From contig NZ_JAPEIQ010000039.1 in the NCBI RefSeq assembly GCF_026041215.1, positions 1 to 64,000 on the forward strand: 64,000 nucleotides of DNA, given 5' to 3'. Positions 15,999 to 25,750 of the stretch are shown here, one piece after another. The notes below the pieces were generated by a model. The model was given only the letters and a program-made list of their open reading frames with translations, did no database searches and was not told the DNA's origin. Within the stretch, counting starts at the first letter, position 1. Each line of letters begins with the position of its first letter. The stretch is from Hoyosella sp. YIM 151337. Lineage in GTDB: Bacteria; Actinomycetota; Actinomycetes; Mycobacteriales; Mycobacteriaceae. Both the position numbers and the translations under genes were made by a program.

Positions 15999-18716
15999 GT
16001 GACCAGCGCAGCGCCAGAGCCCAAAGAAGCAGTGGCCGCACATCAGGCGGCGGGCAAGACCGAATCCGCATCCGTACCCGCGCCAGCCGAGACGGCGCTG
16101 CCAAAAGCATGGGAGCCCCAGGCTGTCGAGGCGGAGCTCTATCAGAAGTGGGTGGATGCCGGTTACTTCACTGCCGATCCGAAGAGTGAGAAACCAGGCT
16201 TTTCGATAGTCCTGCCGCCGCCGAACGTCACGGGCAGCCTGCACATGGGTCACGCGCTCGACCACACCCTGATGGACGCGCTGTGCCGGCGCAAGCGCAT
16301 GCAGGGCTTCGAGGTCCTTTGGCTGCCTGGCATGGACCACGCGGGTATCGCCACGCAGATGGTCGTGGAGAAGCAACTCGACGCCGCCGACACGTCCCGC
16401 CGGGAACTCGGGCGCGAGAAATTTGTCGAACGCGTCTGGGAGTGGAAAGCGGAGTCTGGGGGCACGATCCTGGAGCAGATGCGGCGCATCGGCGACGGTG
16501 TTGACTGGAGCCGCGAGCGTTTCACCCTCGATGATGGATTGTCACGTGCCGTTCAGACGATCTTCAAGAAGCTGTACGACGCGGGCCTGATTTACCGCGC
16601 GGAGCGGCTCGTCAACTGGTCGCCGGTGCTGCAGACCGCAATCTCCGACATTGAGGTCAAGCACGAGGAAGTCGACGGAGAACTTGTTTCTCTGCGTTAC
16701 GGTTCCCTGGACGACGATGAGCCGCACGTCATCGTGGCGACCACCCGGGTCGAAACGATGCTTGGCGACACGGCTGTTGCGGTCCACCCGGACGATGAGC
16801 GCTATCGGCATCTCATAGGGACGACCGTCTACCACCCCATTACGGGCCGGGAAATCCCGATCATCGCGGACGATTACGTCGATCCCGCTTTCGGTTCCGG
16901 TGCCGTGAAGATCACCCCAGCGCACGACCCGAACGACTTCGAAATGGGTATGCGCCACGACTTGCCGATGCCCACGATCATGGATGAGCGGGCGCGTATC
17001 GCTCACACCGGAACAGAGTTCGACGGCATGGACCGCTTTGAGGCGCGGGTGAAAATCCGTGAGCGGCTGGCTGCGGAAGGTCGCGTGGTCGCGGAGAAGC
17101 GCCCCTACGTCCACAGCGTGGGCCACTCCGAACGCAGCGGTGAAGTTATTGAGCCCAGGCTGTCGAAGCAATGGTGGGTCAAGGTCGAGAACCTGGCGAA
17201 GATGGCTGGGGACGCCGTCCGTGACGGTGACACCGTCATCCATCCGAAGAGTCAGGAACCACGCTGGTTCGCCTGGGTCGACGACATGCACGACTGGTGC
17301 ATCTCCCGGCAGCTGTGGTGGGGGCACCGCATCCCGATCTGGTACGGCCCTGATGGCGACGTGGTGTGCGTGGGCCCGGACGAAACCGCACCAGAGGGTT
17401 ACGTTCAGGACACAGACGTCCTCGATACATGGTTTTCGTCCGGTCTGTGGCCATTCTCGACGATGGGATGGCCAGCCTCCACGCCGGAACTCGACAAGTT
17501 CTATCCGACCAGCGTCCTCGTCACTGGCTACGACATCCTCTTCTTCTGGGTCGCGCGGATGATGATGTTCGGCCGGTTCGTCGCGGAGGAAGACGCCACG
17601 ACAATCGCGGGGAAGGTGCCTTTCCATGACGTCTTCCTGCATGGACTCGTGCGGGACGAGTTCGGCCGCAAAATGTCGAAATCGCGCGGAAACGGCATCG
17701 ATCCGCTCGATTGGGTCAACCGCTTCGGTGCGGATGCGCTTCGCTTCACACTTGCTCGCGGTGCTAACCCCGGCTCAGACCTTCCGATCGGTGAGGACCA
17801 CGCGCAAGCCGCACGCAACTTCGCGACCAAGCTATTCAACGCGACCCGTTTCGCGTTGATGAACGGAGCGGAACCGGGTGCTTTGCCAGAGTTCAGTGCG
17901 CTGACGGATGCGGATCGCTGGATTCTGGACCGCCTGGAAGAGGTGCGGGCTGAAGTCGACTCCGCATTTGACCGGTACGAATTCGGCAAGGCGTGTGAGG
18001 CGCTGTACCACTTTGCGTGGGACGAATTCTGCGATTGGTACCTGGAGTTGGCGAAGGTCCAGGTCAATGATGAACAGTACGCGGAGTCAACCCGGGCCGT
18101 GCTCGGGAACGTCCTGGACACACTGTTGCGCTTGCTGCATCCTGTGATCCCGTTTGTCACCGAGACGCTGTGGACACAGCTAACCGGGGGAGAGTCCGTG
18201 GTGATTGCGGAGTGGCCGGAAGCGCTCAGGGTTCCGGGCGACGCGCGAGCGGCTCAGCGAATCGCGGATGCCCAGCATCTGATTACCGAGATCAGGCGCT
18301 TCCGCTCGGATCAGGGGCTGCGTCCCGGCCAGAAAGTGCCGGCGCGCATTACTGGCACGGGCGCTGCGGACCTGGCCGGATTTGAGTCACATGTTGCCAG
18401 CCTCGCGAAGCTCACACCGGCGGGTGACGATTTCGTTGCGAGCGCATCGATCGAGGTGCGCACGAGCCGCACGACGCTCACCGTTGAACTCGACACCTCT
18501 GGGACAATTGACCTCGAAGCGGAGAAGCGGCGACTTTCGAAAGACCTCGCGGCAGCGGAGAAAGAACTGGCACAGACATCCGCGAAGCTCGGCAATGATG
18601 CGTTCCTCGCGAAGGCGCCTGATCACGTTGTCGAGAAGATCCGAACGCGGCAGCGGATCGCTGAGGAAGAGGTCGAGCGAATCGGCGCGAGACTAACGGC
18701 GCTTGGTGGGGCATGA
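15999..18716 (+). CDS. valS: Valyl-tRNA synthetase
   Basis: 905 residues, class I synthetase that charges tRNA-Val. The HIGH motif appears as [12 protein letters not shown], the second signature as KMSKSRGN, and a large editing domain lies between them. A C-terminal coiled coil rich in Leu, Ala and Glu ([17 protein letters not shown]-like) is the tRNA-binding arm typical of ValRS. About 35 extra Ala/Pro/Glu-rich residues precede the conserved [14 protein letters not shown]. The GTG start is supported by the leaderless -10. The stop overlaps the folC start (ATGA), so valS-folC-DUF4233 form one operon, as in mycobacteria. Confidence 0.97.
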   Translation: MTSAAPEPKEAVAAHQAAGKTESASVPAPAETALPKAWEPQAVEAELYQKWVDAGYFTADPKSEKPGFSIVLPPPNVTGSLHMGHALDHTLMDALCRRKRMQGFEVLWLPGMDHAGIATQMVVEKQLDAADTSRRELGREKFVERVWEWKAESGGTILEQMRRIGDGVDWSRERFTLDDGLSRAVQTIFKKLYDAGLIYRAERLVNWSPVLQTAISDIEVKHEEVDGELVSLRYGSLDDDEPHVIVATTRVETMLGDTAVAVHPDDERYRHLIGTTVYHPITGREIPIIADDYVDPAFGSGAVKITPAHDPNDFEMGMRHDLPMPTIMDERARIAHTGTEFDGMDRFEARVKIRERLAAEGRVVAEKRPYVHSVGHSERSGEVIEPRLSKQWWVKVENLAKMAGDAVRDGDTVIHPKSQEPRWFAWVDDMHDWCISRQLWWGHRIPIWYGPDGDVVCVGPDETAPEGYVQDTDVLDTWFSSGLWPFSTMGWPASTPELDKFYPTSVLVTGYDILFFWVARMMMFGRFVAEEDATTIAGKVPFHDVFLHGLVRDEFGRKMSKSRGNGIDPLDWVNRFGADALRFTLARGANPGSDLPIGEDHAQAARNFATKLFNATRFALMNGAEPGALPEFSALTDADRWILDRLEEVRAEVDSAFDRYEFGKACEALYHFAWDEFCDWYLELAKVQVNDEQYAESTRAVLGNVLDTLLRLLHPVIPFVTETLWTQLTGGESVVIAEWPEALRVPGDARAAQRIADAQHLITEIRRFRSDQGLRPGQKVPARITGTGAADLAGFESHVASLAKLTPAGDDFVASASIEVRTSRTTLTVELDTSGTIDLEAEKRRLSKDLAAAEKELAQTSAKLGNDAFLAKAPDHVVEKIRTRQRIAEEEVERIGARLTALGGA

Positions 18717-20200
18717 CAAAGAGAAACAAGAACAACGCGCACGACAACGCGTTCTTTCTTCCCCTGGACGGGCCGGAAACCCCGGATACCCCGATCGATG
18801 AAACGCCCACGCCAGCCGATTTCGCAGAACTTGCCGAGGTGGAAGCGGAGCTAGATCAGCGCTGGCCGGAAACCAAGATCGAGCCTTCGCTGGCGCGCAT
18901 CAGCGCTCTGATGGAACTGCTCGGCGCACCGCAGCATTCCTTCCCATCGATACACATCGCTGGCACCAACGGGAAAACGTCGGTGAGCCGGATGATCGAC
19001 GCGCTGCTCACGCGGTTAGGGCAGCGAACCGGGCGCACCACGAGCCCGCATCTGCAACTGGTGACCGAGCGGATCAACGTCGATAACGCGCCACTGTCAC
19101 CGCGCCGGTATATCGACACGTACCGCGAGCTGAAACCGTACATAGGCATGATCGATCAGCAGTCAGAAGCCGCTGGCGGCCCGAGGATGAGCAAGTTCGA
19201 AGTACTCACAGCCATCGCCTTCTCGGCGTTCGCTGATGCGCCGGTGGACGTGGGCATCATCGAGGTTGGTCTCGGCGGCCGGTGGGATGCGACGAACGTC
19301 GTCAACGGCCAAGTTGCGGTGATTACTCCGATCAGCACCGACCACATCGAGTACCTCGGCCCTGACCTCACCTCGATCGCGGCGGAAAAAGCGGGGATCA
19401 TCAAAAAGGCGCCCGAGAAGCTGATTCCGACCGACACAGTGGCGATCATCGCGCGCCAAGAGCCCGAGGTGATGGAGGTGCTCCTGCGTCAAGCAGTCGC
19501 GTCCGATGCTGCTGTGGCCCGCGAGGGCAGCGAGTTTAACGTGATGCTCCGGCAGGTGGCAGTCGGTGGGCAGCAACTGACACTGCAGGGCCTCGGCGGT
19601 GTTTACGAGGATGTCTTTCTGCCGCTCCACGGCGAGCACCAGGCCCGCAATGCGGCGACCGCACTCGCGGCGGTGGAGGCATTCTTCGGTGCAGGTCGCG
19701 ATCGCCAGCTCGATATCGATGCGGTGCGCGAGGCGTTTATGACCGTCACAAGCCCTGGGCGCTTAGAACGCGTGCGAGCTGCGCCGACAGTATTCCTCGA
19801 CGCCGCGCACAACCCTGACGGTGCGCGCGCACTTGCGGCGGCGCTGACGAGTGAGTTCGACTTCCGGCGGCTGATCGGTATCGTCGCGGTCATGGCGGAC
19901 AAGGACGCTTCGGGCATTCTCGACGCGCTTGAACCCGTCTTTGACGAGATTGTTGTCACGACGAACGGGTCACCGCGCGCGATGCACGCGGATGAGCTCG
20001 CGGCGCTCGCGCTGGCGCGTTTCGGCGAGGACCGCGTGATCGTGTCGCCCGATCTAGCCAACGCGATTGAGGTCGCTGTTGCGCGCGCGGAAGACACGAC
20101 TGAGCCCGGTGAGCAGGTATCCGGGGCGGGCATCGTCATTACAGGTTCCGTCGTGACAGCGGGAACCGCACGAACGCTTTTTGGGAGGGAACCCGCGTGA
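18713..20200 (+). CDS. folC: Folylpolyglutamate synthase / dihydrofolate synthase
   Basis: 495 residues, a Mur-ligase-type ATPase that adds glutamate to folates and, in bacteria, often makes dihydrofolate from dihydropteroate. The P-loop is [14 protein letters not shown], followed by [15 protein letters not shown], the folate-binding [18 protein letters not shown] segment and the C-terminal [14 protein letters not shown] motif. An acidic, Thr/Pro-rich extension of about 45 residues precedes the conserved core, close to what other mycolata carry. It overlaps valS and the next gene by four bases at both ends, so translation is coupled. Confidence 0.95.
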   Translation: MTKRNKNNAHDNAFFLPLDGPETPDTPIDETPTPADFAELAEVEAELDQRWPETKIEPSLARISALMELLGAPQHSFPSIHIAGTNGKTSVSRMIDALLTRLGQRTGRTTSPHLQLVTERINVDNAPLSPRRYIDTYRELKPYIGMIDQQSEAAGGPRMSKFEVLTAIAFSAFADAPVDVGIIEVGLGGRWDATNVVNGQVAVITPISTDHIEYLGPDLTSIAAEKAGIIKKAPEKLIPTDTVAIIARQEPEVMEVLLRQAVASDAAVAREGSEFNVMLRQVAVGGQQLTLQGLGGVYEDVFLPLHGEHQARNAATALAAVEAFFGAGRDRQLDIDAVREAFMTVTSPGRLERVRAAPTVFLDAAHNPDGARALAAALTSEFDFRRLIGIVAVMADKDASGILDALEPVFDEIVVTTNGSPRAMHADELAALALARFGEDRVIVSPDLANAIEVAVARAEDTTEPGEQVSGAGIVITGSVVTAGTARTLFGREPA

Positions 20201-20631
20201 CCGAGCAGAACACCCCGATCGGTGGGGGACATGCCGCGGTGCCGCCGCCAGCCAAGGACCCGTGGAAGGGGCTGCGCGGTGTGATGGCTGGGACGCTCGT
20301 GCTGCAGGCCATCGTTGTGCTCCTTGCCGTTCCCGTTGTGTGGCGGGTCGGTGACGGTATCACCTGGTTCTCAGGGACGTACGTCATCGGCCTAGCGGTA
20401 CTGATGATTCTCGGCGCAGGTCTGCAAGGTCGGCCATGGGCGCTCAAATACGATCTGACACTGCAAGTGATGATGATCGGTACGTTTATCGTCAGCGTGG
20501 CGCTCGGCATCCTCGGGCTGATCTTCGCCGCGGTCTGGGGCTACATCCTTTATCTGCGGAAAGATCTGCGCCAGCGCATTGAGGCGGGTCTGTTGCCCAG
20601 TCAGCAGACCCGGGGCGAACAGCAACCTTAA
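20197..20631 (+). CDS. DUF4233 integral membrane protein
   Basis: 144 residues, about four TM helices (VLQAIVVLLAVPVV, YVIGLAVLMILGAGL, MMIGTFIVSVALGILGLIFAAV). The N-terminus is Pro/Gly rich and the C-terminus basic and polar. It matches the DUF4233 protein that lies between folC and ndk in mycobacteria (Rv2446c). Its function is unknown; constant linkage to folC suggests a related membrane role but nothing in the sequence proves it. The GTG start overlaps the folC stop. The following ndk has its own leaderless promoter. Confidence 0.85.
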   Translation: MTEQNTPIGGGHAAVPPPAKDPWKGLRGVMAGTLVLQAIVVLLAVPVVWRVGDGITWFSGTYVIGLAVLMILGAGLQGRPWALKYDLTLQVMMIGTFIVSVALGILGLIFAAVWGYILYLRKDLRQRIEAGLLPSQQTRGEQQP

Positions 20632-20694
20632 TGGTGTACGGCAGTCCCGCACGCCGAAACTGGGACCGCTGAATGATCCGTTCGGTCTTGCAGA

Positions 20695-20700
20695 TACGCT
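20695..20700 (+). promoter_or_regulatory. -10 element of a leaderless ndk promoter
   Basis: TACGCT ends 6 nt before the GTG at 20707. The identical hexamer with the same spacing precedes the sirtuin gene on the other strand. Confidence 0.55.
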
Positions 20701-20706
20701 ATGCGG

Positions 20707-21123
20707 GTGAGTGAGCGTACTTTAGTTTTGATCAAGCCTGACGGAGTGGCGCGTGGCCTCGTTGGGGAAGTCATCGCCCGCATCGAGCGGCGCGGTCTCA
20801 AGCTGGCTGCGCTGGAGCTGAAGAACGTCCCCGGCGATCTCGCTGCGCAGCACTACGCCGAACATGAAGGCAAACCGTTCTACCAGTCGCTGCTGGACTT
20901 CATCACATCAGGGCCGCTGGTGGCCGCTGTCGTCGAAGGCCCGCGCGCCATTGCCGCCTTCCGGCAGATCGCCGGCGGCACAGATCCCGTCGAAAAAGCT
21001 GCGCCAGGATCGGTCCGCGGGGATTTCGCTCTTGAAGTTCAGGAGAACATCGTGCACGGATCGGACTCACCAGAGTCGGCAGAGCGCGAAATTGCTCTGT
21101 GGTTCCCGGCTCTCACCTCATAA
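20707..21123 (+). CDS. ndk: Nucleoside diphosphate kinase
   Basis: 138 residues. Transfers the gamma phosphate between nucleoside tri- and diphosphates through a phospho-His. [17 protein letters not shown] is the classic N-terminus and [16 protein letters not shown] holds the active-site His (HGSD). The GTG at 20707 gives the canonical start and sits 6 nt after a -10; an ATG at 20701 would add only two residues and lie against the -10. The usual length is about 136. A very strong hairpin terminator follows 21 bases after the stop. Confidence 0.96.
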   Translation: MSERTLVLIKPDGVARGLVGEVIARIERRGLKLAALELKNVPGDLAAQHYAEHEGKPFYQSLLDFITSGPLVAAVVEGPRAIAAFRQIAGGTDPVEKAAPGSVRGDFALEVQENIVHGSDSPESAEREIALWFPALTS

Positions 21124-21144
21124 AACCCCAGCTTAACCATAGTG

Positions 21145-21180
21145 CTCCGCGGTGCGGCGGGAGACCGCCGCACCGCGGAG
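21145..21180 (+). terminator. 16-bp perfect hairpin after ndk
   Basis: Arms 21145-21160 and 21165-21180 pair without mismatch around a GAGA (GNRA) tetraloop, followed by a short T-containing stretch (TTGCTTATCT). It is a good intrinsic-type terminator that isolates ndk from rne. Confidence 0.75.
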
Positions 21181-21557
21181 TTGCTTATCTGGCCAGGACC
21201 TGTTGCGGAGTGTGGGATAGTAGAGGGGTAGCAACGCTGTACCGGGCGCTGATACTGACGAATAACGAAACGTCAGGGCTCGAACGAATGGGTGCACGTT
21301 GCTGCTGGACTCTTACAGCGAGTTCAGCTGGGATGTGATCGCGGCGTTGAGCGCGGCGGCGATGAGTCGCGACGCGCAGATGGCGGAAGCAGGCACCCCG
21401 GTGGATTGGCTGGGGAGCCCATGGCGGTGCACTGTCTGTCCCGACAGCCGGTGGACCGTCGTACAGACCGGACAACTATCTCGTGCCAAACGGGCGCGAG
21501 CACACTTACGCCCCTGCGTGGCCGCGATAATCGCGCCCGGGGGCCCGAGGAGAATAC
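21181..21557 (+). other. Long leader region of the RNase E gene
   Basis: About 375 bases between the ndk terminator and the rne start with no convincing gene; a frame at 21299-21643 runs through into rne in a different frame and looks like a shadow. Short hairpins such as CTGTC-GACAG near 21450 are present. RNase E mRNAs in enterobacteria and mycobacteria have long 5' leaders used for autoregulation, and this could be one; the promoter was not located with confidence. Confidence 0.4.
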
Positions 21558-24500
21558 GTGGCCGATCAAGAGCCGCTTTACAACGCAACCGAAAACACCG
21601 AAAACACTGCGGGGGACCGGCAAGATCACGCCGCCACCAGTGAGGACGCTCGACCAGTGTTTCCTGCGAAAGTGCGTGTACACGCATTAGCGAAGCAACT
21701 CGGGCAGACGAGCAAACAGCTGCTGTCCGCGCTGAAAGAACGCGGACTTGAGCTGCGCAGCGCGCAGTCGACGGTTGAACGCAGTGTCGCCGAAGCCGTA
21801 TGGGACGCCACCAAGGGTGGATCGGCGGTAGCGGAGAAACCCTCCGCTGGGGAACAACTCGCCACTCCTGCTGTGGAAACGCCGGAGTTGACCGCGCCGG
21901 CACAGCCGGCCCCTGAAGCCGAACCCGCCCTGTTCTCGGCAGCGACTCCTGCGAAACCGTCGCAGGAGGCTGATCGTTCCGCCGCAGCCGACGTGGGTCC
22001 GCCGCTGTTCCTGCCTCCACCCTCGCCAGCAGAGGGTGACGAGGATGCGGAGCGTGGCCGCCGCCGCAAGCGGACACGCAAACCAAAAGCCGAGGCAGAC
22101 GCTGAGCCTGAGAAGGCAGACAAGCCTGAGAAGCCCGAGAAGGCCGAGAAGAAGACCCCAGAGCCTCCAGCCGACACGCCTGCGGAGACGGAGACTGCGA
22201 AACCAGATTCATCCGCCGCCGACGACGAGTCTGATGAGGGTGACGATGACGGCGGCAAAAAGGGCCGCCGCCGTCGCCGGGGTCGCCGCGGCCGTGGCCG
22301 CGGCAAAGGCGAGGCTGTCGGTGGTGAGAAGGACAGTAGCGACAGCGACGAGGCGGCCGACACCACTGCCGCTGGGGACATCGCCCCTGCGGCAGTGAAG
22401 GATGTCGAGGAGTCTGGCCCGAAAGCGTCGGCACAAGTGCAAGCTCAGGACACTGATGAAGCCGATAACGCTGAAGGTGACGAGCGAGAAACTAGCGAAG
22501 CCGACGACGACGAGGACGGCGGGGGGTCCTCACGCCGGCGTCGGCGTCGCCGTCGGCGCAGAGGCGGAGCCGATGAGGAGGAAGGCGCCGAGCCCTCACC
22601 TGACGATCCGCCAAACACGGTCATTCACGAGCGGGAGCCGCGCAACAAGTCCCGCAAGGACGAGGTGCAGGGCATCTCTGGCTCAACACGCCTAGAAGCG
22701 AAGCGCCAGCGCCGCAAGGACGGACGTGACGCGGTGCGGCGCCGGCCGCCGATCCTGACGGAAGCGGAGTTCCTCGCGCGGCGTGAGTCCGTTGACCGGG
22801 TCATGGTGGTCCGCGAGAAGACCGCGGACAGCCAGCCTGGGACCACGACGCAGATCGCGGTGCTCGAAGATGGGATGCTCGTCGAGCACTTCGTGACGAG
22901 CGCGTCGTCCGGATCAATCGTGGGCAACGTGTACCTCGGGCGGGTCCAGAACGTTCTGCCGAGCATGGAAGCAGCGTTCGTTGACATTGGCCGTGGCCGC
23001 AACGGAGTTTTGTACGCCGGTGAGGTGAACTGGGACGCTGCTGGGCTTGGCGGCAACTCACGCAAAATCGAGCAGGCGCTCAAGCCTGGTGATCAGGTGC
23101 TTGTGCAGGTCAGCAAAGACCCCGTCGGTCATAAAGGTGCGAGGCTTACCACGCAGATCTCGCTCGCCGGACGGTTCTTGGTCTACGTGCCCGATGGCAC
23201 GTCCACCGGGATCAGCCGCAAGTTGCCTGACAACGAGCGTAAACGGCTCAAAGATATCTTGCGCGAAATCGTGCCGGCCGACGCTGGAGTGATCATTCGC
23301 ACCGCGTCCGAAGGAGTGTCCGCAGAGGAACTCGGTCGCGATATCGAGCGTCTGCGGGCGCTCTGGGCGTCGATCGATGAGCAGGCCCAAGCGGAAAAGG
23401 GCAACGCGCCGAAGACTCTGTACGAAGAGCCCGACCTGCTGGTCAAGGTCGTGCGCGACTTGTTCAACGAGGACTTCTCGCGGCTTGTCGTGCAAGGTGA
23501 TCGCGTGTGGAGCACCGTGGAAGGCTACGTGCGCAAGGTAGCGGCGGATATGCTTCCCCGCGTCGAGCACCATGAATCCGGCCAGGATGTCTTCGAGACA
23601 TTCCGGATTGACGAACAGATCGTGAAAGCGCTCGACCGCAAGGTGTGGTTGCCTTCCGGCGGCACGCTGGTCATCGACCGCACCGAGGCGATGACGGTCA
23701 TTGACGTCAACACTGGGAAGTTCACCGGCTCTGGCGGCAACCTCGAAGAAACTGTTACGCGCAACAACCTGGAAGCGGCCGAAGAGATCGTCCGCCAGCT
23801 GCGGTTGCGTGACATCGGCGGGATGGTTGTGATCGACTTTATTGACATGGTCCTCGAGTCGAATCGTGATCTCGTCTTGCGGCGTCTTACGGAAGCGCTG
23901 AGCCGGGACCGCACCAGGCATCAAGTCTCCGAAGTCACGTCACTGGGGCTCGTGCAGATGACACGCAAACGCATCGGAACAGGGCTCGTCGAGGCATTCT
24001 CCACGCCTTGTGAGCATTGCCACGGGCGCGGGATCCTGGTTCATGAGGAGCCTGTTGACACCCAGGTCTCAGGTGATGGGAAGAGCGGCCTGCCGCCGAG
24101 TGGCAGGCGCGCCCGCCGGTCGAAGGTCAAGCAAGAACCCGCACCGGCCGTGGCGCACGCGTCCCCTGAGGAGCTCAAAGCCCAGGCCCAGAGTCACAGT
24201 AAGCATCCGATGATTCTGGCGATGGCGGGCGGCGATCATGAGAAGGATGCTGCCGATGTAGCCGTAGCTGAGGTCGCGACAGCGGTTGAGGTGGCGCAGA
24301 CCGTGGGTGCGGCTGAAACATCCGCGCCGCAACCGCTCAGTCATGAGACCGCTGTCGCTGCACAGGTTTCCGATGAACCGGAATCTGGCACCGGCGCGGC
24401 GCAGCCCCCTGTACCGCCCGCCGCAGCTGAGGCTAGTGAGGCATCTGACTCGCCGGAAGCAGCTGAGTCAACCGGGGCGGGAACACCGGGCCGACGCCGG

Positions 24501-24749
24501 CGTGTCATCCGCAGTGCCGCGCCAGCGCAATCTGGAGACCGGCCGGCCCCGACTGAGGCGGTTTTCTCACTACCAGTGAGCAACACGGTGGGTGCAGACG
24601 GAAGCGAGACTCCGCAACCGGAGATAGCTGCGGTAAGTGCCGAGGTTGCGGCTGGGCCGGTGACGCGCCGGAGGCGCGCGGCCGCGCGTCCTGCGGGCCC
24701 CCCGGTTGATGCGGGGCATGATGAGGTTAGTGAGCACACGCCAGCTTGA
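21558..24749 (+). CDS. rne: Ribonuclease E/G
   Basis: 1063 residues, main endonuclease for mRNA decay and rRNA processing. Order of parts: an IF2_N-like domain (FPAKVRVHALAKQLG, about residues 33-85); a long disordered stretch with acidic patches and two Arg-rich runs (about 230-345) likely to bind RNA; an S1 domain (GNVYLGRVQNVLPSMEA); the RNase H-like catalytic core with Asp residues in TVIDVNTGKF and GMVVIDFIDM; and the Zn-link PCEHCHGRG. The C-terminal ~250 residues are Ala/Glu/Pro rich scaffold. The GTG start has GAGGAG upstream. The catalytic core is central, as in other actinobacteria. Confidence 0.95.
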   Translation: MADQEPLYNATENTENTAGDRQDHAATSEDARPVFPAKVRVHALAKQLGQTSKQLLSALKERGLELRSAQSTVERSVAEAVWDATKGGSAVAEKPSAGEQLATPAVETPELTAPAQPAPEAEPALFSAATPAKPSQEADRSAAADVGPPLFLPPPSPAEGDEDAERGRRRKRTRKPKAEADAEPEKADKPEKPEKAEKKTPEPPADTPAETETAKPDSSAADDESDEGDDDGGKKGRRRRRGRRGRGRGKGEAVGGEKDSSDSDEAADTTAAGDIAPAAVKDVEESGPKASAQVQAQDTDEADNAEGDERETSEADDDEDGGGSSRRRRRRRRRRGGADEEEGAEPSPDDPPNTVIHEREPRNKSRKDEVQGISGSTRLEAKRQRRKDGRDAVRRRPPILTEAEFLARRESVDRVMVVREKTADSQPGTTTQIAVLEDGMLVEHFVTSASSGSIVGNVYLGRVQNVLPSMEAAFVDIGRGRNGVLYAGEVNWDAAGLGGNSRKIEQALKPGDQVLVQVSKDPVGHKGARLTTQISLAGRFLVYVPDGTSTGISRKLPDNERKRLKDILREIVPADAGVIIRTASEGVSAEELGRDIERLRALWASIDEQAQAEKGNAPKTLYEEPDLLVKVVRDLFNEDFSRLVVQGDRVWSTVEGYVRKVAADMLPRVEHHESGQDVFETFRIDEQIVKALDRKVWLPSGGTLVIDRTEAMTVIDVNTGKFTGSGGNLEETVTRNNLEAAEEIVRQLRLRDIGGMVVIDFIDMVLESNRDLVLRRLTEALSRDRTRHQVSEVTSLGLVQMTRKRIGTGLVEAFSTPCEHCHGRGILVHEEPVDTQVSGDGKSGLPPSGRRARRSKVKQEPAPAVAHASPEELKAQAQSHSKHPMILAMAGGDHEKDAADVAVAEVATAVEVAQTVGAAETSAPQPLSHETAVAAQVSDEPESGTGAAQPPVPPAAAEASEASDSPEAAESTGAGTPGRRRRVIRSAAPAQSGDRPAPTEAVFSLPVSNTVGADGSETPQPEIAAVSAEVAAGPVTRRRRAAARPAGPPVDAGHDEVSEHTPA

Positions 24750-24758
24750 GGGCTCAGT

Positions 24759-24788
24759 TTGACCCCGATGGCTGCTGTCCACTAACCT
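24759..24788 (+). promoter_or_regulatory. Sigma-A-type promoter and leader of rplU-rpmA
   Basis: TTGACC, an 18-base spacer and TAACCT lie just past the rne stop. About 160 bases of leader then precede rplU, with a 6-bp hairpin (GTCGCT/AGCGAC near 24797). This is where the L21 leader of other bacteria lies, but I could not match its consensus. Confidence 0.55.
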
Positions 24789-24955
24789 TGGCAAGTCGCT
24801 GCCCAGCGACGTTCCTTCAAGCTGCCGTCCTTGTGAGAGGCGCTGGCTGCCGCGGTATTACCGCGCGGGAATCGCTGGGTGGCAAACAAAGAGACCAGTC
24901 GCTCCGCCACTAGCGGCGCGAGTAGCAAGTTCGATGAAGCAAGGGGTAGCCCTCC

Positions 24956-25264
24956 ATGTACGCGATCGTCAAAGCCGGCGGCAAGCAGTACAAGGTTGCT
25001 GTTGGTGACCTCGTGAAGGTCGAGAAGATCGAGGGTGCTCCGGGCACTGCTGTTGAGCTTCCTGTCGCCCTCGTTGTGAATGGCGCAGATGTGACCTCAG
25101 ATGCCGCGGCACTAGCTAAGGCATCGGTCACGGGTGAGGTTGTCGAGCACACCAAAGGCCCGAAAATCCGCATCCATAAGTTCAAGAACAAGACCGGGTA
25201 CCACAAGCGTCAGGGCCACCGGCAGAAGCTGACTGTCCTGAAGGTCACTGGCATCAACGCGTGA
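24956..25264 (+). CDS. rplU: Ribosomal protein bL21
   Basis: 102 residues, normal length. [20 protein letters not shown] is the diagnostic N-terminus, and the basic [16 protein letters not shown] end binds 23S rRNA in the large subunit. It is the first gene of the rplU-rpmA unit, 84 bases before rpmA. Confidence 0.98.
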   Translation: MYAIVKAGGKQYKVAVGDLVKVEKIEGAPGTAVELPVALVVNGADVTSDAAALAKASVTGEVVEHTKGPKIRIHKFKNKTGYHKRQGHRQKLTVLKVTGINA

Positions 25265-25348
25265 CGTACGCGAAACCACCGGTTTCAGTAAGTCAAATTT
25301 AGCGCTTAAGGCTGGCTTAGGCTCAGGGCCTTCGAGGAGGATCAGGAA

Positions 25349-25609
25349 ATGGCACATAAGAAGGGTGCATCGAGTTCTCGTAACGGGCGTGATTCAAACG
25401 CCAAGCGGCTCGGTGTCAAGCGATACGGCGGCCAGCTGGTAAGTGCGGGCGAGATCCTCGTCCGTCAGCGCGGCACGCACTTCCACCCTGGCGTGAACGT
25501 TGGACGTGGCGGCGACGACACGCTGTTTGCGCTGGCAGCAGGCTCGGTGCAGTTCGGCGCCAAGCGTGGTCGCAAGACCGTCAACATCGTCCCAGCTGAA
25601 GCTGTCTGA
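25349..25609 (+). CDS. rpmA: Ribosomal protein bL27
   Basis: 86 residues. [21 protein letters not shown] at the N-terminus reaches toward the peptidyl transferase centre; there is no N-terminal extension needing cleavage, unlike Firmicutes. GGAGGA lies eleven bases before the ATG. A terminator hairpin follows within 45 bases. Confidence 0.98.
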   Translation: MAHKKGASSSRNGRDSNAKRLGVKRYGGQLVSAGEILVRQRGTHFHPGVNVGRGGDDTLFALAAGSVQFGAKRGRKTVNIVPAEAV

Positions 25610-25652
25610 TACACGGGTTCAGCTCAGCGGGACAATTGCAGTAACGCTCTCG

Positions 25653-25698
25653 ACAAGGGGCGGGCCCGGGCCAAGATGCTCGCAGGCCCGCCCCTTGT
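25653..25698 (+). terminator. 14-bp perfect hairpin with T-run after rpmA
   Basis: Arms 25653-25666 and 25685-25698 pair fully around an 18-base loop and are followed by GGTTTT. It lies between rpmA and obgE, so the downstream genes need read-through or a promoter of their own in the next 50 bases. Confidence 0.75.
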
Positions 25699-25750
25699 GG
25701 TTTTCACGGGTTACCAGTCCGGGTGCCCGGCACAGACGAGGAGGAAAGCG

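Noticed and set aside
21299-21643. Separate gene in the rne leader
   Set aside because: The frame runs into the true rne coding sequence out of frame, has no ribosome site and no domain.
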